This document shows positions 1 to 13,200 of a stretch of 64,000 nt of DNA, piece after piece; within the stretch, counting starts at the first letter, position 1, and each line of letters opens with the position of its first letter. Source of the DNA: Acanthochromis polyacanthus (taxonomy: Eukaryota > Chordata > Actinopteri > Pomacentridae); NCBI RefSeq assembly GCF_021347895.1, contig NC_067130.1, positions 29,161,817 through 29,225,816 on the forward strand. The letters run 5' to 3'. Both the position numbers and the translations under genes were made by a program. The notes below the pieces were generated by a model. That model searched no databases, had not been told where the DNA came from, and saw nothing but the letters and a program-made list of their open reading frames with translations.

Positions 1-772
1 CTCATTTCCGCTCCACAGCTGTGAATAGAAATCTTTTTTTTTTACTCTACAACTGACTGAACAGAATTTTTTGCCAACTTGCCTCATTAAGAAAACAATT
101 TCAAAGAAATAAAAAACATCAAAAAATCTGTCATAACAGCGAGCTTCTAAAAGAAACAGCAGCTAATGTCACACTAATGATGAATACAAGTGAACACGAA
201 CAGTTCTGCATCGCTGCAAAGCAGAAATAAACTGTTCAACACACTTCAACTGTTCAAATTTCTACAATGTTATCCACATACTTTAGTCTATTTCTGCTAA
301 TACAGCTTCTTTTGTGGAAATGCTCGATGTATAGACACACATTTCACCATTTCATTAGAGTTAACAGTCTTTTTTAACAAACACTTTTAATAAGAAACAA
401 GCTGTAAACTGAATTTCATGTGGCCTCATTTCACAGTAAACTAAATCAAACGCTGTCACTAACAGAAAAGTGTTGCAGCAAAAGAGGCAATAAAGTGGTT
501 CAGGTAGTTCATATTTTCATAGAAACAGTACTGAAATCATTATGTGTAAAGTAAAACAAGCTGCTCTCAGTGGCAAACCCAGAGAGTAACGCTGCACAAT
601 ATCTAAAAAGATATGACACTGGGATATTTTTGCTTTTCTGCAACTTAAAAAAAAAAAATTTTCATCAGACGACATAAAGAACTATTTGGAAATAATTTTT
701 TTCTAGAATGTATTTGCAGAGAAGTGCATCTAAATATTCTTTTTATTAGTAGTATTATCATTATGTTGTTTA

Positions 773-811
773 TGTTATTATTATTATTAATAATAATAAT
801 AATAATAATAG
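773..811. repeat. ATT/AAT microsatellite with a central flip
   Basis: A run of TTA units changes directly into a run of AAT units near 790, so the array is an imperfect palindrome that could form a hairpin. It is an ordinary simple repeat otherwise. Confidence 0.85.
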
Positions 812-1129
812 TCAAAAAAATTTAAAAAATGAACAAGCCATTTGGAACCTTTCTCATATTGTGGATCACTGTCAAAGGCATCGAAAGTGTTGCTTGTTTG
901 TTTGTTTGTTTTGCTTTGGACAACATTCAGATCTGACTTTGCATTGAGTTAAATTGTTCAACAAATTAGTTGCGTTGCTTCATGCAGTTGCAATCGTTGC
1001 AAGTTTCTGTCAACAGAATGCCCGTTTTTGCTCAACATCATCCAATCTGGAGAATATTTCCACACAGCTGGTATTTAGTTTCTTTATTTTACAAACAAAT
1101 CTTCTTTTTCAGTGTTTTCTGCATTTTGC

Positions 1130-1545
1130 TGTGCTCATGTGGAACTTGCATGTCAACAAATTTCATGACTTTTAATTAACGTTAAAATAAAGACCGACTT
1201 CTTTTGTAGATTTCAAATTTTTGTAAAATGTAAAAACTAAAATGTAAAAGTGTCTAAAAATTTAATTTTGAGAGAGTGGAAGGTTCAAGTGAATCCACAA
1301 ATACATTACGGTGGTTCTATCATGAGCTAATATTAAATATATCAATAACGTCCAAACTTAATTGAGATCTATGGAGTGAAAACCTCATACAAATGCATTT
1401 ATCATGGACTCTGCATGTCAACAAACTTTATATCTTTTAGATGAAGTTAAGAAAAAAAGATTGAGTTTTCATGTCGATGAAAATGTTGGTGCAAAATGTT
1501 AAAAAAGCTTCTAAAATGTTAAAGTGTCTAATAAAGTGGGATCTT
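1130..1545 (+). repeat. Two diverged direct copies, about 265 bp apart
   Basis: Both blocks open with GCATGTCAACAAA (near 1148 and 1411) and close with a AAAATGT(T)AAAGTGTCTA motif (near 1240 and 1514). The intervening bases are only loosely alignable. This looks like an old tandem duplication or two ends of an unrecognised repeat. Confidence 0.35.
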
Positions 1546-1919
1546 TTCCTAAATGTAAGCAAGCAGTTTTTGTGACAAAAATCACACCAGAAACCAAGGA
1601 AAACCTTAAAGTAACCACAAAAGACAAAATGCAATTCTGACAAAAACTAATTTCCCAACACGTCACAGGTAGAAAACTACATTCATTTCCAAAATAAAAT
1701 GACATTCCCTTCAAAACATGTGTCAGAATGCAGCTTCTTTGGAAAAGAAATAAATTTTATGTGATAATAACCACAGCTAATGTTGTCTTTTTTTATCCTG
1801 AATAATCAAACCTGCTGATTTTAATTCAAGTCCTGGGTATTTTATGGCACTGCTGGTTCTTAAAACTGACTACAACAGGTCTAAACTTTCCTGCTTGTTA
1901 CCCAAAAAGGTAAACCACG

Positions 1920-2170
1920 GAGTCAGCATCCTAAACGTCAGACCGACCCGCCGACTGATGAGCTCCGTGAAACACGGCGACATTTTGCCGAGTCGAAGTT
2001 ATGAGTGGAGCTTTTGGGGCGGCTGAATCAGCAGGTGTACAGCAGCAGAGCGTCGGTCTGAGCCGTCAGCCGCCCACCCGCCTCCATCGCCTCCCTCTCT
2101 ACGTTTCCAGCATTTCATCAGCGTCTCATCATCCCATCAGTCCATCTTCACGTCTCTGCACCTTCAGTTA
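1920..2170. other. Local GC- and CpG-richer island in intron
   Basis: This stretch is clearly richer in C, G and CpG than its AT-rich surroundings. It contains GACCGACCCGCCG-like and CCGCCCACCCGCC-like runs. No splice-flanked coding frame resembling the channel was seen on the minus strand. It could be a conserved intronic regulatory block or simply a compositional patch. Confidence 0.25.
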
Positions 2171-2994
2171 AATTATCCAGCTATGAATGTTACATGAACG
2201 TCCTTTCATCTTCTCTCTCTCTGTCTCAATTCACTCCACAAGCTTTAAGTTAGAGTTGGACACTTTGGGAAGTCAACTGTTTTTTTGCCTTTTTTCCTGA
2301 AAAGATTGATGCATTCTCAAGTCAGTGCATTAAACGTAAGAAGCTGAAGCTGATCTGTTGACTTCAAATCGAAATTTATCCATTGACAGCTGGATAAAAC
2401 TAATTATGTCAAAAAATGAAGAGATAAAGAAGAAAAGACAAAGTTAATCTATTAAAACAATGCAATTAGCAAATCACTAAAGCTACGATTCAGTTTGTCT
2501 CATCCTCAATGTTTTTGTTTTTTGGGGGGGGGTTTGCTGAATTTTTAGAAATTTGAACATCTTCTGCAGTGGATTTTGTAGCAGTGGAAATCCAGATTTT
2601 ATGTTGTAATCATGTTAAGTGATGCAATTTTGTCAGATTATTTATACTCAACGACCTTCTTTTCTGTTACTGTTGCTTAGTAATGAAATATTAAAACACA
2701 GACAAGTATTGTGTCTTTTTTTTTCCCACTGGTGCATTAAACAACGACAGAAAAGCACTGAAATAAGCGTGTTGATTTGAAATGTATTCTTTGTCTTGAT
2801 GAAAGTGTTTTTATATCGTTTTGATGGCTGAAACCGGGACCAGGGTCCAATTTTGTATTTTTCATGTGCAAATGTGGAATGATATGACAATAAAGAACCT
2901 TTTGACCTTTGATAAATCAGCACAGTCCTGCAGGAAAACCATTTCTCTTAATGGATATTTGAGAATTTAGTTGTGCCGGAGTGCATTTATTTTG

Positions 2995-4250
2995 GAGAGA
3001 AGCCCAAGCCCTGTACTACGAAGCAAGTTCAACAAACTCAGGATATATTTTAATTATCTGGCTTCACTAAATTAAACAACCACAGTTGAGATTATCAGTT
3101 TTACAAACCTTGTTATTAACTTATTAAGTCAACAAGAGCTTCTAAAGTTGGATATGAACTGAAGCTGGCAACAGATGAAGAATTGCAGACAGGTCCACTG
3201 GCACCAGAGAGACATATTTTACAAAAAAAAGAGCAAAATCTAATAATACAGACTGAAAACAACACAAATGCAGCAGTCAAAGCAAGAGGAAAAGCTGAAA
3301 AAAACCTAAGACTGCATGAATTTCAACAGGTTTGTCTGTATCACTGCCTAATTATTAAGGCATGAGAAGCTCTGATTATGACTACAACTGTAAAAAATGT
3401 ATATTTTATAAAATAATGTGTTGCTTAGATGAATTATTCTGGTGTATAAGACAGTTATAGCCTCATTCTATCAGCTTCAACCCTTAAACTGTCTTAGCAA
3501 CAAGTGAAAAATGAACATAAAAACATATTTCAGAGCACTAAGTAGACTGAGAACACTATAACTTTATATATTTCTCACAAGAAGACCACACTTATAATCC
3601 TAAACCAAAATGAGGAGTTTAAAATATAATACAAGCTAAAAATAGAGCAACTGCAGCAGCCAAAGTCAGGACAGAAAGCTACAAAAAACTACAGACTGTG
3701 TTAATGCATAATTAATATGCTGATCAATATCACTGTCCCGATGCGTACACGAGCTAGATGTAAGTTTCTTATTCAAGATTCAGTTTTAATTCCCTACAGG
3801 ACTGAACTGCATGTAGAACAAAACTAAAGATATGGTCCTTTATGCTACTCAGAAAAAAAGACAAATCATCTATTGAATAAATAACAAAGTAACAAAATAA
3901 AGCTGTTTTCTGGTGATGTGGTGGATAAACGTCATCCTTATGCTGTTTAAGTCAGTTCTGTTCTTTAGAGGTTAAACAGTCATGGAAGCAAGTAAAGGAC
4001 AGATAATAAAAGCCTCATTCAAACTGATAAGTAGACTTGGAGCAAATCGTAAAAGATTAACAAGCAGAAAATTAGGCTTTAGAGCTTTATTCTGTTTCTG
4101 TTTTAGGATTATATCGCTCTACAAAGACATTAAAAAAAAAACAATGAAATCACTTGTAGCTCAAGTAAAACCCTTCCAGGAATACTACAGCTATTTTCTG
4201 AGAGAACTGACTCATCAATATATCTGTTATTTTGAATATAACCTGCTCTA
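2995..4250. repeat. Diverged repeat region, MITE-like left end
   Basis: The left end (CCTGTACTACGAAGC followed by AGTTCAACAAACTCAG) resembles the ends of common fish Harbinger-type MITEs. Inside, blocks near 3180-3560 and 3600-4050 share motifs such as GCAGTCAAAG/GCAGCCAAAG and ACTAAGTAGACTGAG/ATAAGTAGACTTGG. This suggests two or three diverged units of about 450 bp. No matching right terminus was found, so the class is tentative. Confidence 0.35.
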
Positions 4251-5037
4251 GAGCAAGAGTTAAAGCAACCATGTCGATGTATCATTAGTGTTAGAATTGA
4301 GCGTCTTTCTAGTCCTGAAAACCCAAATTAAACCTGACTTTATCTAGATAACCTCAAACCCTGCCTGTCCTCAATGAGGTGATAATATATCACTGTCTGC
4401 AACTTGTCACAGCGCCTCTAAATAGTAAAAAGAAAAGTCACATTCAGGCTAAAACTTTCCCCCTTTCCCACTAACAGATATTAGTCTGGAAATGTGGTGA
4501 CATGCGCTTATCTGCTGTGTTTGCAGCAGCAGCAGATATGTGGATGCCTCTGGGGAAGCCTGAGGCCGAGCGAGGAGCAGAAAATGAAGAGGTAATACAC
4601 CGACTTGCATCAGCTTTTACCCCCACAGTCAGCAGGTGAGGAGGGAAGACTTGTCTTATTCTGTTGACACGGCCACTGAGTTGAGTTGAGCTTGTGCAAA
4701 TGTTTTTCAAAAACTGAAACGCAGCGGAGGAAGCCAGAGAGGAAGCTGCTGCTGGATGTTGTTAGATTAAGAGGCTGAACCAGCAGAGCACACAATCTGA
4801 TTTAGTCCTATGAGTGAGGGTATTCATGGCTGGTGATGGAAAATTATTATTAATTATTTTGGAATATTGCTCTGAATATTAAAAGAACTGAAAGAAACGT
4901 GTAAAAAAATCAACACTATACACAGATAATCAATTACTCACGCTAACCTTCTGGACCTGAGTGCCAATTAGCAACTCATTTCATCAATTTACTGTTAATT
5001 TACTCACTATCACATCTGCAGAATCAAGAAATGTCAT

Positions 5038-5775
5038 TGTTATGTGCTGGGGCACATAATTTTGCTGCGCTGTGTTTTTGTTCAGTTTTTCTTTAAATAT
5101 ATCCTTCTTCTGTTTGGGATTTTTCCTTTTGATGTTTTGGGTTAAGTAATTTAGTAGTTTTTTTTTACTTAATTAATTAGCACGGCCGCCCTTTAAGAGA
5201 CGCTGTCTCACGCCCACTCAGGAGGACAGGAAGGACCGCTTCCACTCGCACTTTCTCTACTCTCTGCTGGTGCGGAGCTCGTCACACACCTGGTGTGCTC
5301 CTTGCCTGAAGGTCTGGCTGCTTGGCTCTGGCCATGCCGATGCTAGCTGGTTAGCCTTTTGTCTTTTCTTTGCACTTTGTTTGTTTTGCCCAGGGGTGAC
5401 CGGTGGTCATGTTTTCGTGTTTTCCTTTAATGGGTTTAGTTGGGGTTATTTTTCCTTAGTTTGGACGTGGAAACCGCTCCTACGACTGCGTAGCAGTTGG
5501 CCGGGGACCACGTCCTTTTGTTATGTTTGGCTGGCGCTCCTGGGCCAACTTTCGTTTGAACTTTGGGTTTTCTTTTTGTTTTGGGGCACGGGTGGTTAAG
5601 GGATCTTTTGTTCTTTCCTTCCTGAGGATTTAAGACCTAACACTTATAAATGAAATCATCTCTTTTCAGAACGAAGAAGCCGTTTAAACGTAATAATAAA
5701 ACTATTTGCTTGATCCCTTATTCCGTCTCCTGCGTCCCTTCCTTAAATATGTTTGATCCTTTTCGGGTCGTAACA
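5038..5775 (+). mobile_element. Solo LTR of an LTR retrotransposon (Gypsy-type likely)
   Basis: The 738-bp block starts TGTTATG and ends CGTAACA, giving the TG...CA termini and short terminal inverted repeat of an LTR. It is bracketed by a perfect 5-bp target duplication GTCAT (5033-5037 and 5776-5780). A TATA-like CTTATAAATG lies near 5642 and an AATAAA signal near 5694, so the LTR reads on the plus strand. No gag/pol or second LTR is adjacent, so it is a solo LTR left by recombination. The 109-codon open frame inside (5270-5599) is not a gene. Assignment to Gypsy rather than another LTR class is inference from the 5-bp duplication and ends. Confidence 0.9.
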
Positions 5776-7689
5776 GTCATCATCTTTGCACCTACTGCCT
5801 CATGCACCTCACATTTATTTACTGAAACTACACATTTTTCATATGGGTCAATATATAATTGAGGGACTTATGAAGTCCAGGAGATATATGTTGCATACAT
5901 TTTTATTAAAAGTAATAAAAAACTAATGTGTTTTATGTTCATTATGATCATGTATTTACATATTCCATAATTATTTATAATGGAAAAAACACAATAAAAA
6001 AATGACTGGATATCAGTAAAATGTCTAAATTTAATAACAGCCACCTTCTAATTAGTGAAACAAAAATAAAATGAGCTGATTCAAAAATGGCTTTGATTAT
6101 GTTCTCTTTATTAAGTTGAGATAATCATGACAGATATTTCTTTTTTTGGTAATATATCAAATTTTATATGGACATTAACAAATAGTATCTGTGCCCGAGA
6201 AACAAAAGCACCTCTCAAGGAAGTGTGTTAATTCCAGATCACATGACCTGCTGTACATGATGTCACTTCCTCCTGAAGAAAAGACTGGCAGGACTCCAAG
6301 GCTTTCTGAGTTATTTAATATAAAGTAATGTGTGAGTCAAGTGTGGATTTATCGCATGTCAACAGGTTTACTACAATATCTTTAGAAATAACTTTCAGTT
6401 TCAGTTTTACTCAATTGTATATCTAATATTTTGAAGAATCTTTCTGTAAAAAATGCCATGTGGTCTTTGGCAGCCATGTTGATTTTAGGCCTGAAACAGC
6501 AAAAATGTCAACTATGATACAAAAAGTCTGGCGATTATATATTGACCCCTATGTTTACATGCAACTGCACCTTTAACGTAAATTTTGCACTTAAGTCACA
6601 CTTTTCTCCATTTATGTTCTTATATCTAGAAGTGCATCATCACTTAAACTCCTGTTTTTATAGTACACCAAATAAGCTTTAAAGGTTTTCATAGATGCAC
6701 TTGCACGCACAAATTTTCTTCTAGATTTTTGCATTGTACATGTGCATACCCCCTAATGTACTTGAACAATGTCTGATTTTGTGATTTGTTTGATTTTTAT
6801 TCAAATCTACAGCATCAACGCTTAATAAAATAACCAGCTTTTGGATCATTTTCTCCACATTTTTCTTCTTCTCTTCCTATTATCGGGTGTTTCTCTAAGC
6901 TGCGTTTGTTGCCAAAAAGGACCGATAGCAATTACGTGAAAGTCCAGCAAAAGAACAAAGACGAAGCGTCGCTTTCAGGGAGGAAATAAACGGCCGGTGT
7001 CAACATGGTGAAATACTGTTTGTCTCGTCCAGCTGTGATGGGATCCAAGACATCGACCCAATAATGGCAGGAAGAAACCAATCAAAGTGATGATAATTTA
7101 TCGTTACATTTGACGTCAACGCCTGTCTGTCAGAGTTTTGAGTTATACACCTTTGGTTTGACATCTATATAAAATATGGGTGCTTTTTCTGATCCTGAAA
7201 ACTTAGATTACATCATGAAGGTTGTGTAACGCCGCCAGCTGTGAATATGTTGCCATATAATTCAGGAGTTAGAAAAGAAAGGAAGCTAAAAGAAAGAAAA
7301 AAGGAAAAAAACGACCTGTACAATGGCCTCTGGGCATCGTGGAAGGACATCCATCACTTCAATTTATCATATGTCACTCCTGGATGGAGGGTGTGATCTG
7401 CTATTCTATATAACAAACAGCCTGAGGCGCCGTCAGCCAAACACATCTGTGCTTCCATCTGCATTTAATATATTTTAGATTTAGGCTATGATATAATCTA
7501 TAGTGAAAACAGCAACAACAACAAAAAAGAAGCTTATACGTATCTGTGTGTCATTTTCTATGTATATATGCGAACAATATATGTATAATATATGCTATTT
7601 CACTAGTTTTCTATTTAGGTACAATCCGTGCAAAAATGATGTTCTTATTCATCAAGAAATCTGTGCAGTACCACTGACATGTGCAATAA

Positions 7690-8240
7690 TGTGCTCCTGT
7701 CTCCACCCCCTTCAGGAAGAAAACTCTCTCTGAGTCTATGATTGACAGAACAGACCAACCCTAACTACTTTCCAAATTTCATCGTATCAACTCATTTCGC
7801 ATCGTAACGTATCATAGTGTATCGTATCATTGTGTATCGTATCGTACCGTCGAATATCATGTCGTAGCCTCGTGTATTGTATCATATCGTATCATATCAT
7901 AGCGTTTCATATCATATTGTAGCATAGCGTATCATATTGTATTTAATCTAATCTCATCTTTAGCGTCTGTAGCTTTAAATGCAGCTGAGATGTTGCTGTC
8001 TCCACCCCCTTCAGGAAGAAAACTCTCTCTGTGTCTATGATTGACAGATGAGAACAGAGCAACAAAAACTGTGTTCCAAATCAAACACTTTATCTTTTTA
8101 CTTCAGGAAAACACAGCAGCTTTCCTTACAAAGTACATAGTGTTTCATGCAGTATGTGTACATCTGGGAAGTACTATTTTGGCGGCTTAAGCATGACATT
8201 GTGATGTTTGTAACGTTGCTGCACAAAACACTGATTGTAG
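7690..8240 (+). repeat. Left arm of an inverted repeat pair with degenerate ATCGT array
   Basis: A motif beginning CTGTCTCCACCCCCTTCAGG occurs at about 7699 and again at about 7998. Between them lies a degenerate pentamer array of ATCGT/ATCAT type (about 7780-7960). The tail (8090-8200, GTATGTGTACATCTGGGAAG and GGCGGCTTAAGC) is matched in reverse complement at 9800-9900. The arm therefore belongs to the same family as 9665-10360 in opposite orientation. It is probably a non-autonomous DNA transposon, but I cannot name the family. Confidence 0.7.
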
Positions 8241-9494
8241 ATCAGAAATTATCTTATATTCTAACAAAAAAATATGTCTGCAAGGTGGTTGAGGCTAAAA
8301 TGAGGTACTGAAAGAAGGAATCAATGCTTTGTCTCTATTAATCATGCCTTATTGACATTTTTTGCAAGTAAATGATGAAAAAACTGTTTTTATACTGAAC
8401 TTCATAGATGAAGATGAGCAAATCTTGCAGTGCATGAAGTGACAGAGGTAATTCTCGATGTAAAAATGCCCGGCATAATGTCTGTATGAGTCATTTACAT
8501 GCAAAAGCTCATTAGTTGAGTCCACTTTTAAATGTGTCTGGGGTTATGCAACGGGATTAAATCACAACACATGCACAGGATGAGAGCGAATACAGGGCAT
8601 ATGGTAAGTAAGGCCACTGGCTATACTAATTTAGTTCATTAGCAAACTGCTGATGCACTGTGCTGCCTTTAAGCAAGGTACGTCTAATGACACCATATGT
8701 TGCTGAAGCACGACGTGGAGAAAACAAATATTAGAGTAAAGTGTAGTTAAGAGTTTAATGTGGTGATTAGAAACAGTGAAATGCTAATGCAGCCTGCAAC
8801 AAAATACAGAGTCAAACGTGAAGATATTGTTTAGAAAACTGGGATTATTAGATCTATAAAGTGTGCAAACTTTAATTTATTAGCCCTGAGGAGATAAAAA
8901 GCACAGAAGAAAATGTCCTCTGTGAAATGGATTCAGAACACCATGAAGGAAATATAACAAACATAGAAAAGTCACACTCTGAGGAATCACTGATTGATGA
9001 TAAACTGAGCCAGAAATCCTGGTGCAGTCATGAGTCTCAGATGAAATTTTAAAGGTCCCATGTGGTGAAAATACATTTATATAAAAGACACTTATTACTG
9101 CTGCCATTCCTCTATCCTCACAATCTGACAATCTTCTCTCCTGCTCTCTGTGCTCACCACAGTGTTTTAGCTCAATGAGATTCCAAATAAAGCTATTCTC
9201 ATTCAAATATTTTGTGTTTTTGTTGTCAGAAAAAGGAACATGAATGAAAGAGTGACAGAAAATAAAGACTGAATGTTAACAAGGAGTCACCTCAAGCTGA
9301 TTATGTAACCATAACATCATCTGACAATCTCAGCAAACATATTAATGTCAAGTAACGGCTGCAAATTTGTGTATATTTACATGCATAATTATCACTGGAG
9401 AGAAGTTAGAAGCAACAGAAAACCTTGATTTCACATTTTTATTCTCATCTCTGTCAGTTGACTTGCAAACAACTGTTAAGGCATTCAGATATTC

Positions 9495-9650
9495 AATTCA
9501 AGTCAATTTTATTTATATAGCGTCAATTACAGTCAAATTGTCTCAAGACGCTTTACAGAACCCATATGCCTGACCCCCAGAGCAAGTCCAAAGGCGACAG
9601 TGGCAAGGAAAACACCCTTTTAACAGAGAAAAAACCTCCACGGCATAGAG
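9495..9650 (-). mobile_element. LINE (L2-type) 3' end fragment
   Basis: The block has the layout of a very common fish LINE tail read on the minus strand: TTCAATTCAAGTCAATTTTATTTATATAGCG-type tail, then a CAAGACGCTTTACA motif, then GGCGACAGTGGCAAGGAAAA. The 16660-16885 fragment carries the same tail on the plus strand. It is truncated and non-coding. Confidence 0.6.
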
Positions 9651-9664
9651 TACACAAGAAAATG

Positions 9665-10360
9665 ATTTAGTACGTCCCAGTGCATAGTACGTCTAACGTA
9701 GTATGCCAAAAATACCAGTACTACATTTGGGTTTTGCAATATGCAAGCCAGCGAGCTTTTCTAGCCGTTCTTACCCACAATCCTTTGCGCAGCAGCATCA
9801 AAATGTCAGACACGAATATAAACAAGCTCAAGCCGCCAAAGTCGTACTTCCCAAATGTACACATACTGCATGGAACACTACACACTTTGAAAGGGCAGCT
9901 GCTGGTTTGTACTAAAAGTAAAAAAGAAAAAGTATTCAATTTAGAACGCAGTTTATGTTGCTCTGTTCTGTCAATCACAAACAGAGAGAGTTTTCTTCCA
10001 GAAGGGGATGGAGACAGCAACATCCCAGCTGCATTTAAAGCTACAGACGTTCAAGACGAGATACGATACGCTATGATACCCTGACATGACATGATAGGCT
10101 ATGCTATGATATGAAATGATATGAAACGATACATTACAATACGCTACGCTATACTATCATACAATACGATATAATATATGATACGGCATGATATGAAACA
10201 GTACGATATGCTACACTATGATACGCTACGAAATGATATGAAATGATGCACTATGATATGCTATGATATGATACAATACGCTATTATATGATAAAATGAT
10301 GATATAATATGATATGATACAAAGTGATGATGCAATACGCTATGGTATGATACAATAAGC
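9665..10360 (-). repeat. Right arm of the inverted repeat pair with ATGAT-type array
   Basis: Read on the minus strand this copy repeats the left arm: GGCGGCTTGAGC, GTATGTGTACATTTGGGAAG, the TCTCCATCCCC(TTC)-type block and GCAGCTGGGATGTTGCTGTC. It then has a degenerate ATGAT/ATCGT array (plus-strand 10055-10350). Its outer left part (ACCCACAATCCTTTGCGC) resembles ends of fish elements with AGTAC-rich termini. The arms are separated by about 1.5 kb of unrelated sequence. Confidence 0.7.
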
Positions 10361-10361
10361 C

Positions 10362-10500
10362 TTGATCAATCCCACAGTGGGGAAATTTCCAACACTGTAG
10401 CAACAAAGGACATTTAAAGCATATCAGTACAAAAATAATAAATAAACCAAAATATACATAAATAGTAGTTCTAGAAATAAAAGTATGGCACAAATAAGTG
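10362..10500 (-). mobile_element. LINE 3' UTR-like tail
   Basis: The motif TTGATCAATCCCACAGTGGG followed by GAAATTTCCAACACTG and an A-rich stretch is typical of fish LINE 3' ends in reverse orientation. There is no coding portion. Confidence 0.4.
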
Positions 10501-11514
10501 GTATCGCACAGACCATTTCATGAATAGAAATACTGAGAGATTTGTTCGTAAGTAGAAACAGTCTTTTGATTAAACCAGGAGTTATACAGTCATTGTGAAC
10601 TGAACCATTTGTTATTAATTTGCTAAAAAAAAAAAAGGGAACAATATGGGACCATTAACATCCAGTTTAAGATAGCTACAATATCACCCTACTGTGAACT
10701 TTACAACATATGAAAACTTCTATCACAGCAGAAGCACTGATTGATTTAGAGTCAAAATATGTTTAGAATCTTTTAATTATGATGATACAAACTATCCAGA
10801 CATCCAGGTAATCTAATCTGTTCATTCTCCTTAAAGTCAAAGCTAAACAGGAAGAGGTAGCACTCGATCAACTAAAGAAATTTCCAGAAAACTTAGTCTC
10901 AGTTCTAAGATATCAAGGCTCTTCAGTTTGCTACCATATTTAATTAAACTCATAATTTATATTTTGCACTTTATTCTGTTTTATTCACTCTTTTAAATTA
11001 TATGTATATTCTTCTTATATGTTTTCACATAATTTTGAGCTTATTTTTTTTTAAAATCTGTGTTATGTAAAGCACTGGAGGAAGGTTCTATACAAGTAAA
11101 CTTGCTCTGCTTTGCTTTGGCAGGTCGTGGTCACATCCTACACTTTGTTGATGTCTAAAGACAACCTTTGGTAATGACTTATATTCAGCAAATTCTATGG
11201 GTTTTTTTTTTTTTACATGATATCGTTATTTCACCTCTGTTTTTTCCCATGAGTCATCTCTGGCTGACTGCTCTGAATGATAAACGAGGAAAAAGCTGCC
11301 ACGAAATTTGGAGTCATGCATCATGCGGTTGCGGGGTGACAGCGTACTCCCACTCTCAGCTCACAGAACCACCATCACACACAGGGAAAGCCTGCTGAAA
11401 TGAAGACAGCCACTCTGAATCGATTCAGCAGCTCCTCGCAGTCCTGAAACATCCACAACCAGCACAAGTGATGGCAAAGGAAAAAATCTTCAGAGAGCTC
11501 CACAAAGACGGAGG

Positions 11515-11681
11515 ATATACACCGATCAGCAACAACATTAACAAACCTTGAGTCTTGACATTCATGTGGATGTTTGACATGTACCACCCACTTAAACACT
11601 GCAGGTCAAGCCACCCACCAACCCCTCCAACCTCCATGGCAACAACAGTCCTTAATGCCAGTTGCCACCGTCAGCAGAACA
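11515..11681 (+). mobile_element. Mariner/Tc1-type remnant with TACACCGATCAG end
   Basis: The terminal motif TACACCGATCAGCAACAACA begins at 11518. It matches the end of the remnant at 57761 and of a widespread fish mariner-like family. The following sequence (GTGGATGTTTGACATGTACC, GGCAACAACAGTCCTTAATG) matches internal, decayed transposase sequence of that family. All frames are broken. Confidence 0.5.
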
Positions 11682-11682
11682 A

Positions 11683-12132
11683 TCCATCCATCCATCCATT
11701 ATTTTCCACTTATCCGTGGTCAGGCCACGGAGGAAGCAGATGAAGCAGGTCATACCAGACATCCCTCCTGAAAGCAACACTTTCCAGCTCTTCCAGGAGG
11801 ATCTCGAGGTGATCCCAGGCCAGTCGAGATACACAATCCCTCCAGCAGGTTCTGGGTCTGTACCGGGGTCTAACCCCAGGCGCACATTCTTGGAAAACCT
11901 CCAAAGGAAGCCTCCCTGGAGGAATCTGAATCATATATCCAAACCACCTCAACTGGCTCCTTTCGACATGAAAGAGAAGCGGGTCTTCTCTGAGCTTCAT
12001 CCAAATGTCTAAATATCTCACCCTATCTCTAAGGTTGAGCCCAGCCACCCTGCAGGGGAAGCTCATTTCGGCCACTTGTACTCGCGATAATGAGAGGTTA
12101 ATTGGTAGTTTTGTTTTCATGACACGTCTCAC
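11683..12132 (-). pseudogene. LINE reverse-transcriptase C-terminal remnant with (GGAT)n tail
   Basis: On the minus strand a 140-codon frame (12132 down to 11710) reads through a characteristic C-terminal region of fish non-LTR retrotransposons. Key stretches are RSQLRWFGYMIQIPPGRLPL, then RPRYRPRTCWRD, then VSRLAWDHLEILLEELESVA, ending in a tryptophan- and leucine-rich stretch. The minus-strand 3' end terminates in a GGAT microsatellite (plus-strand CCAT at 11683-11699), as expected of a target-primed insertion. The reverse transcriptase core and endonuclease are absent, so the copy is 5' truncated and inactive. Clade assignment (RTE- or L2-like) is not certain. Confidence 0.75.
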
Positions 12133-13200
12133 AAACTTTATTTATTTCCAGCGTCTGGCATTTGTTCCCAGCAAACAGGCTCGAATAAACTGGCTGTGTG
12201 TTGTACACGACCTGCCCAGGAACAAAGATCAGACAGACTACGAGCTTGTGAAGAAAACAGAGGATTTAGCAGAAAAAAAAGAGGATTTGGAATAACTAAA
12301 ATTCAACGGGTTGACACAAGCATGACTCCAAATTAATGATCATGTTTTCACTGAATGTTGTGCACCAGCTAGTTTCTTTAACAACAGTTTTGAAGCTAAT
12401 CGTGGCGATTTCAACTGTCACCACCAAGAATTATCTATCTATATGACTAAACCACATTTTCATGTACATTTTGGCAAAAAAATGTGTTTTGTCACAAAAA
12501 AAGTAGGAGTATCATGTAGTTGGAAAGGCCTCCACAAACCTTGAAGGAGTGACAAATCCAAGTCAAGACATAGAAGAGGAGGATGGAGGCAAAACTTCGA
12601 TCTGGTCTAATACGTTACACGATTGCTAACGTCACATACATTTAGTCATCTTCCCAAGAACGCTTGCACAGACCCTAATGGATGTTCGTGTGCATCTAAA
12701 ATGTATATGTATGAGGGCAACAGTGTGCATTCTTGACAGTAGAGTGCATTCGTAGAATACAAAAATATGACCTATTGAATGTAAAAGAGTTCTTCAAGCG
12801 GACTGCGATGGACTAAAAACGTAGTAAGTAGTGAGATCTGCATGAAAATATGCATCATGTGGACCACTGGGTACTTGAAGAAAAATGAAAGGCATACAAC
12901 TGACAAATGTGCAATAAACGGCAAATATATGTTGATTTGAAACCTAATCTGTCAGAAAATATCCTTAAAAATGCAACTTACGTGGCAGTTTAGTTGTACA
13001 GGAATGCAATTTTTGAGAATAATTAATAACTAATCCAAAAATTAGATTAAAGAGGTGGAACTGAGGTGAACTATGGGTAGTCCTATTATTGCACACTCTT
13101 AATTATACATCATTTTCAGCCTTAATACAGTTTAAACAGGTGGGTTATATAAGAAATCACCCTTGGTACAACTTTCATGAATGTGATATTAACTACAGAG

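Noticed and set aside
5270..5599. 109-codon plus-strand open frame
   Set aside because: It lies entirely inside the solo LTR, is tryptophan/phenylalanine-rich by composition, and matches no protein family.
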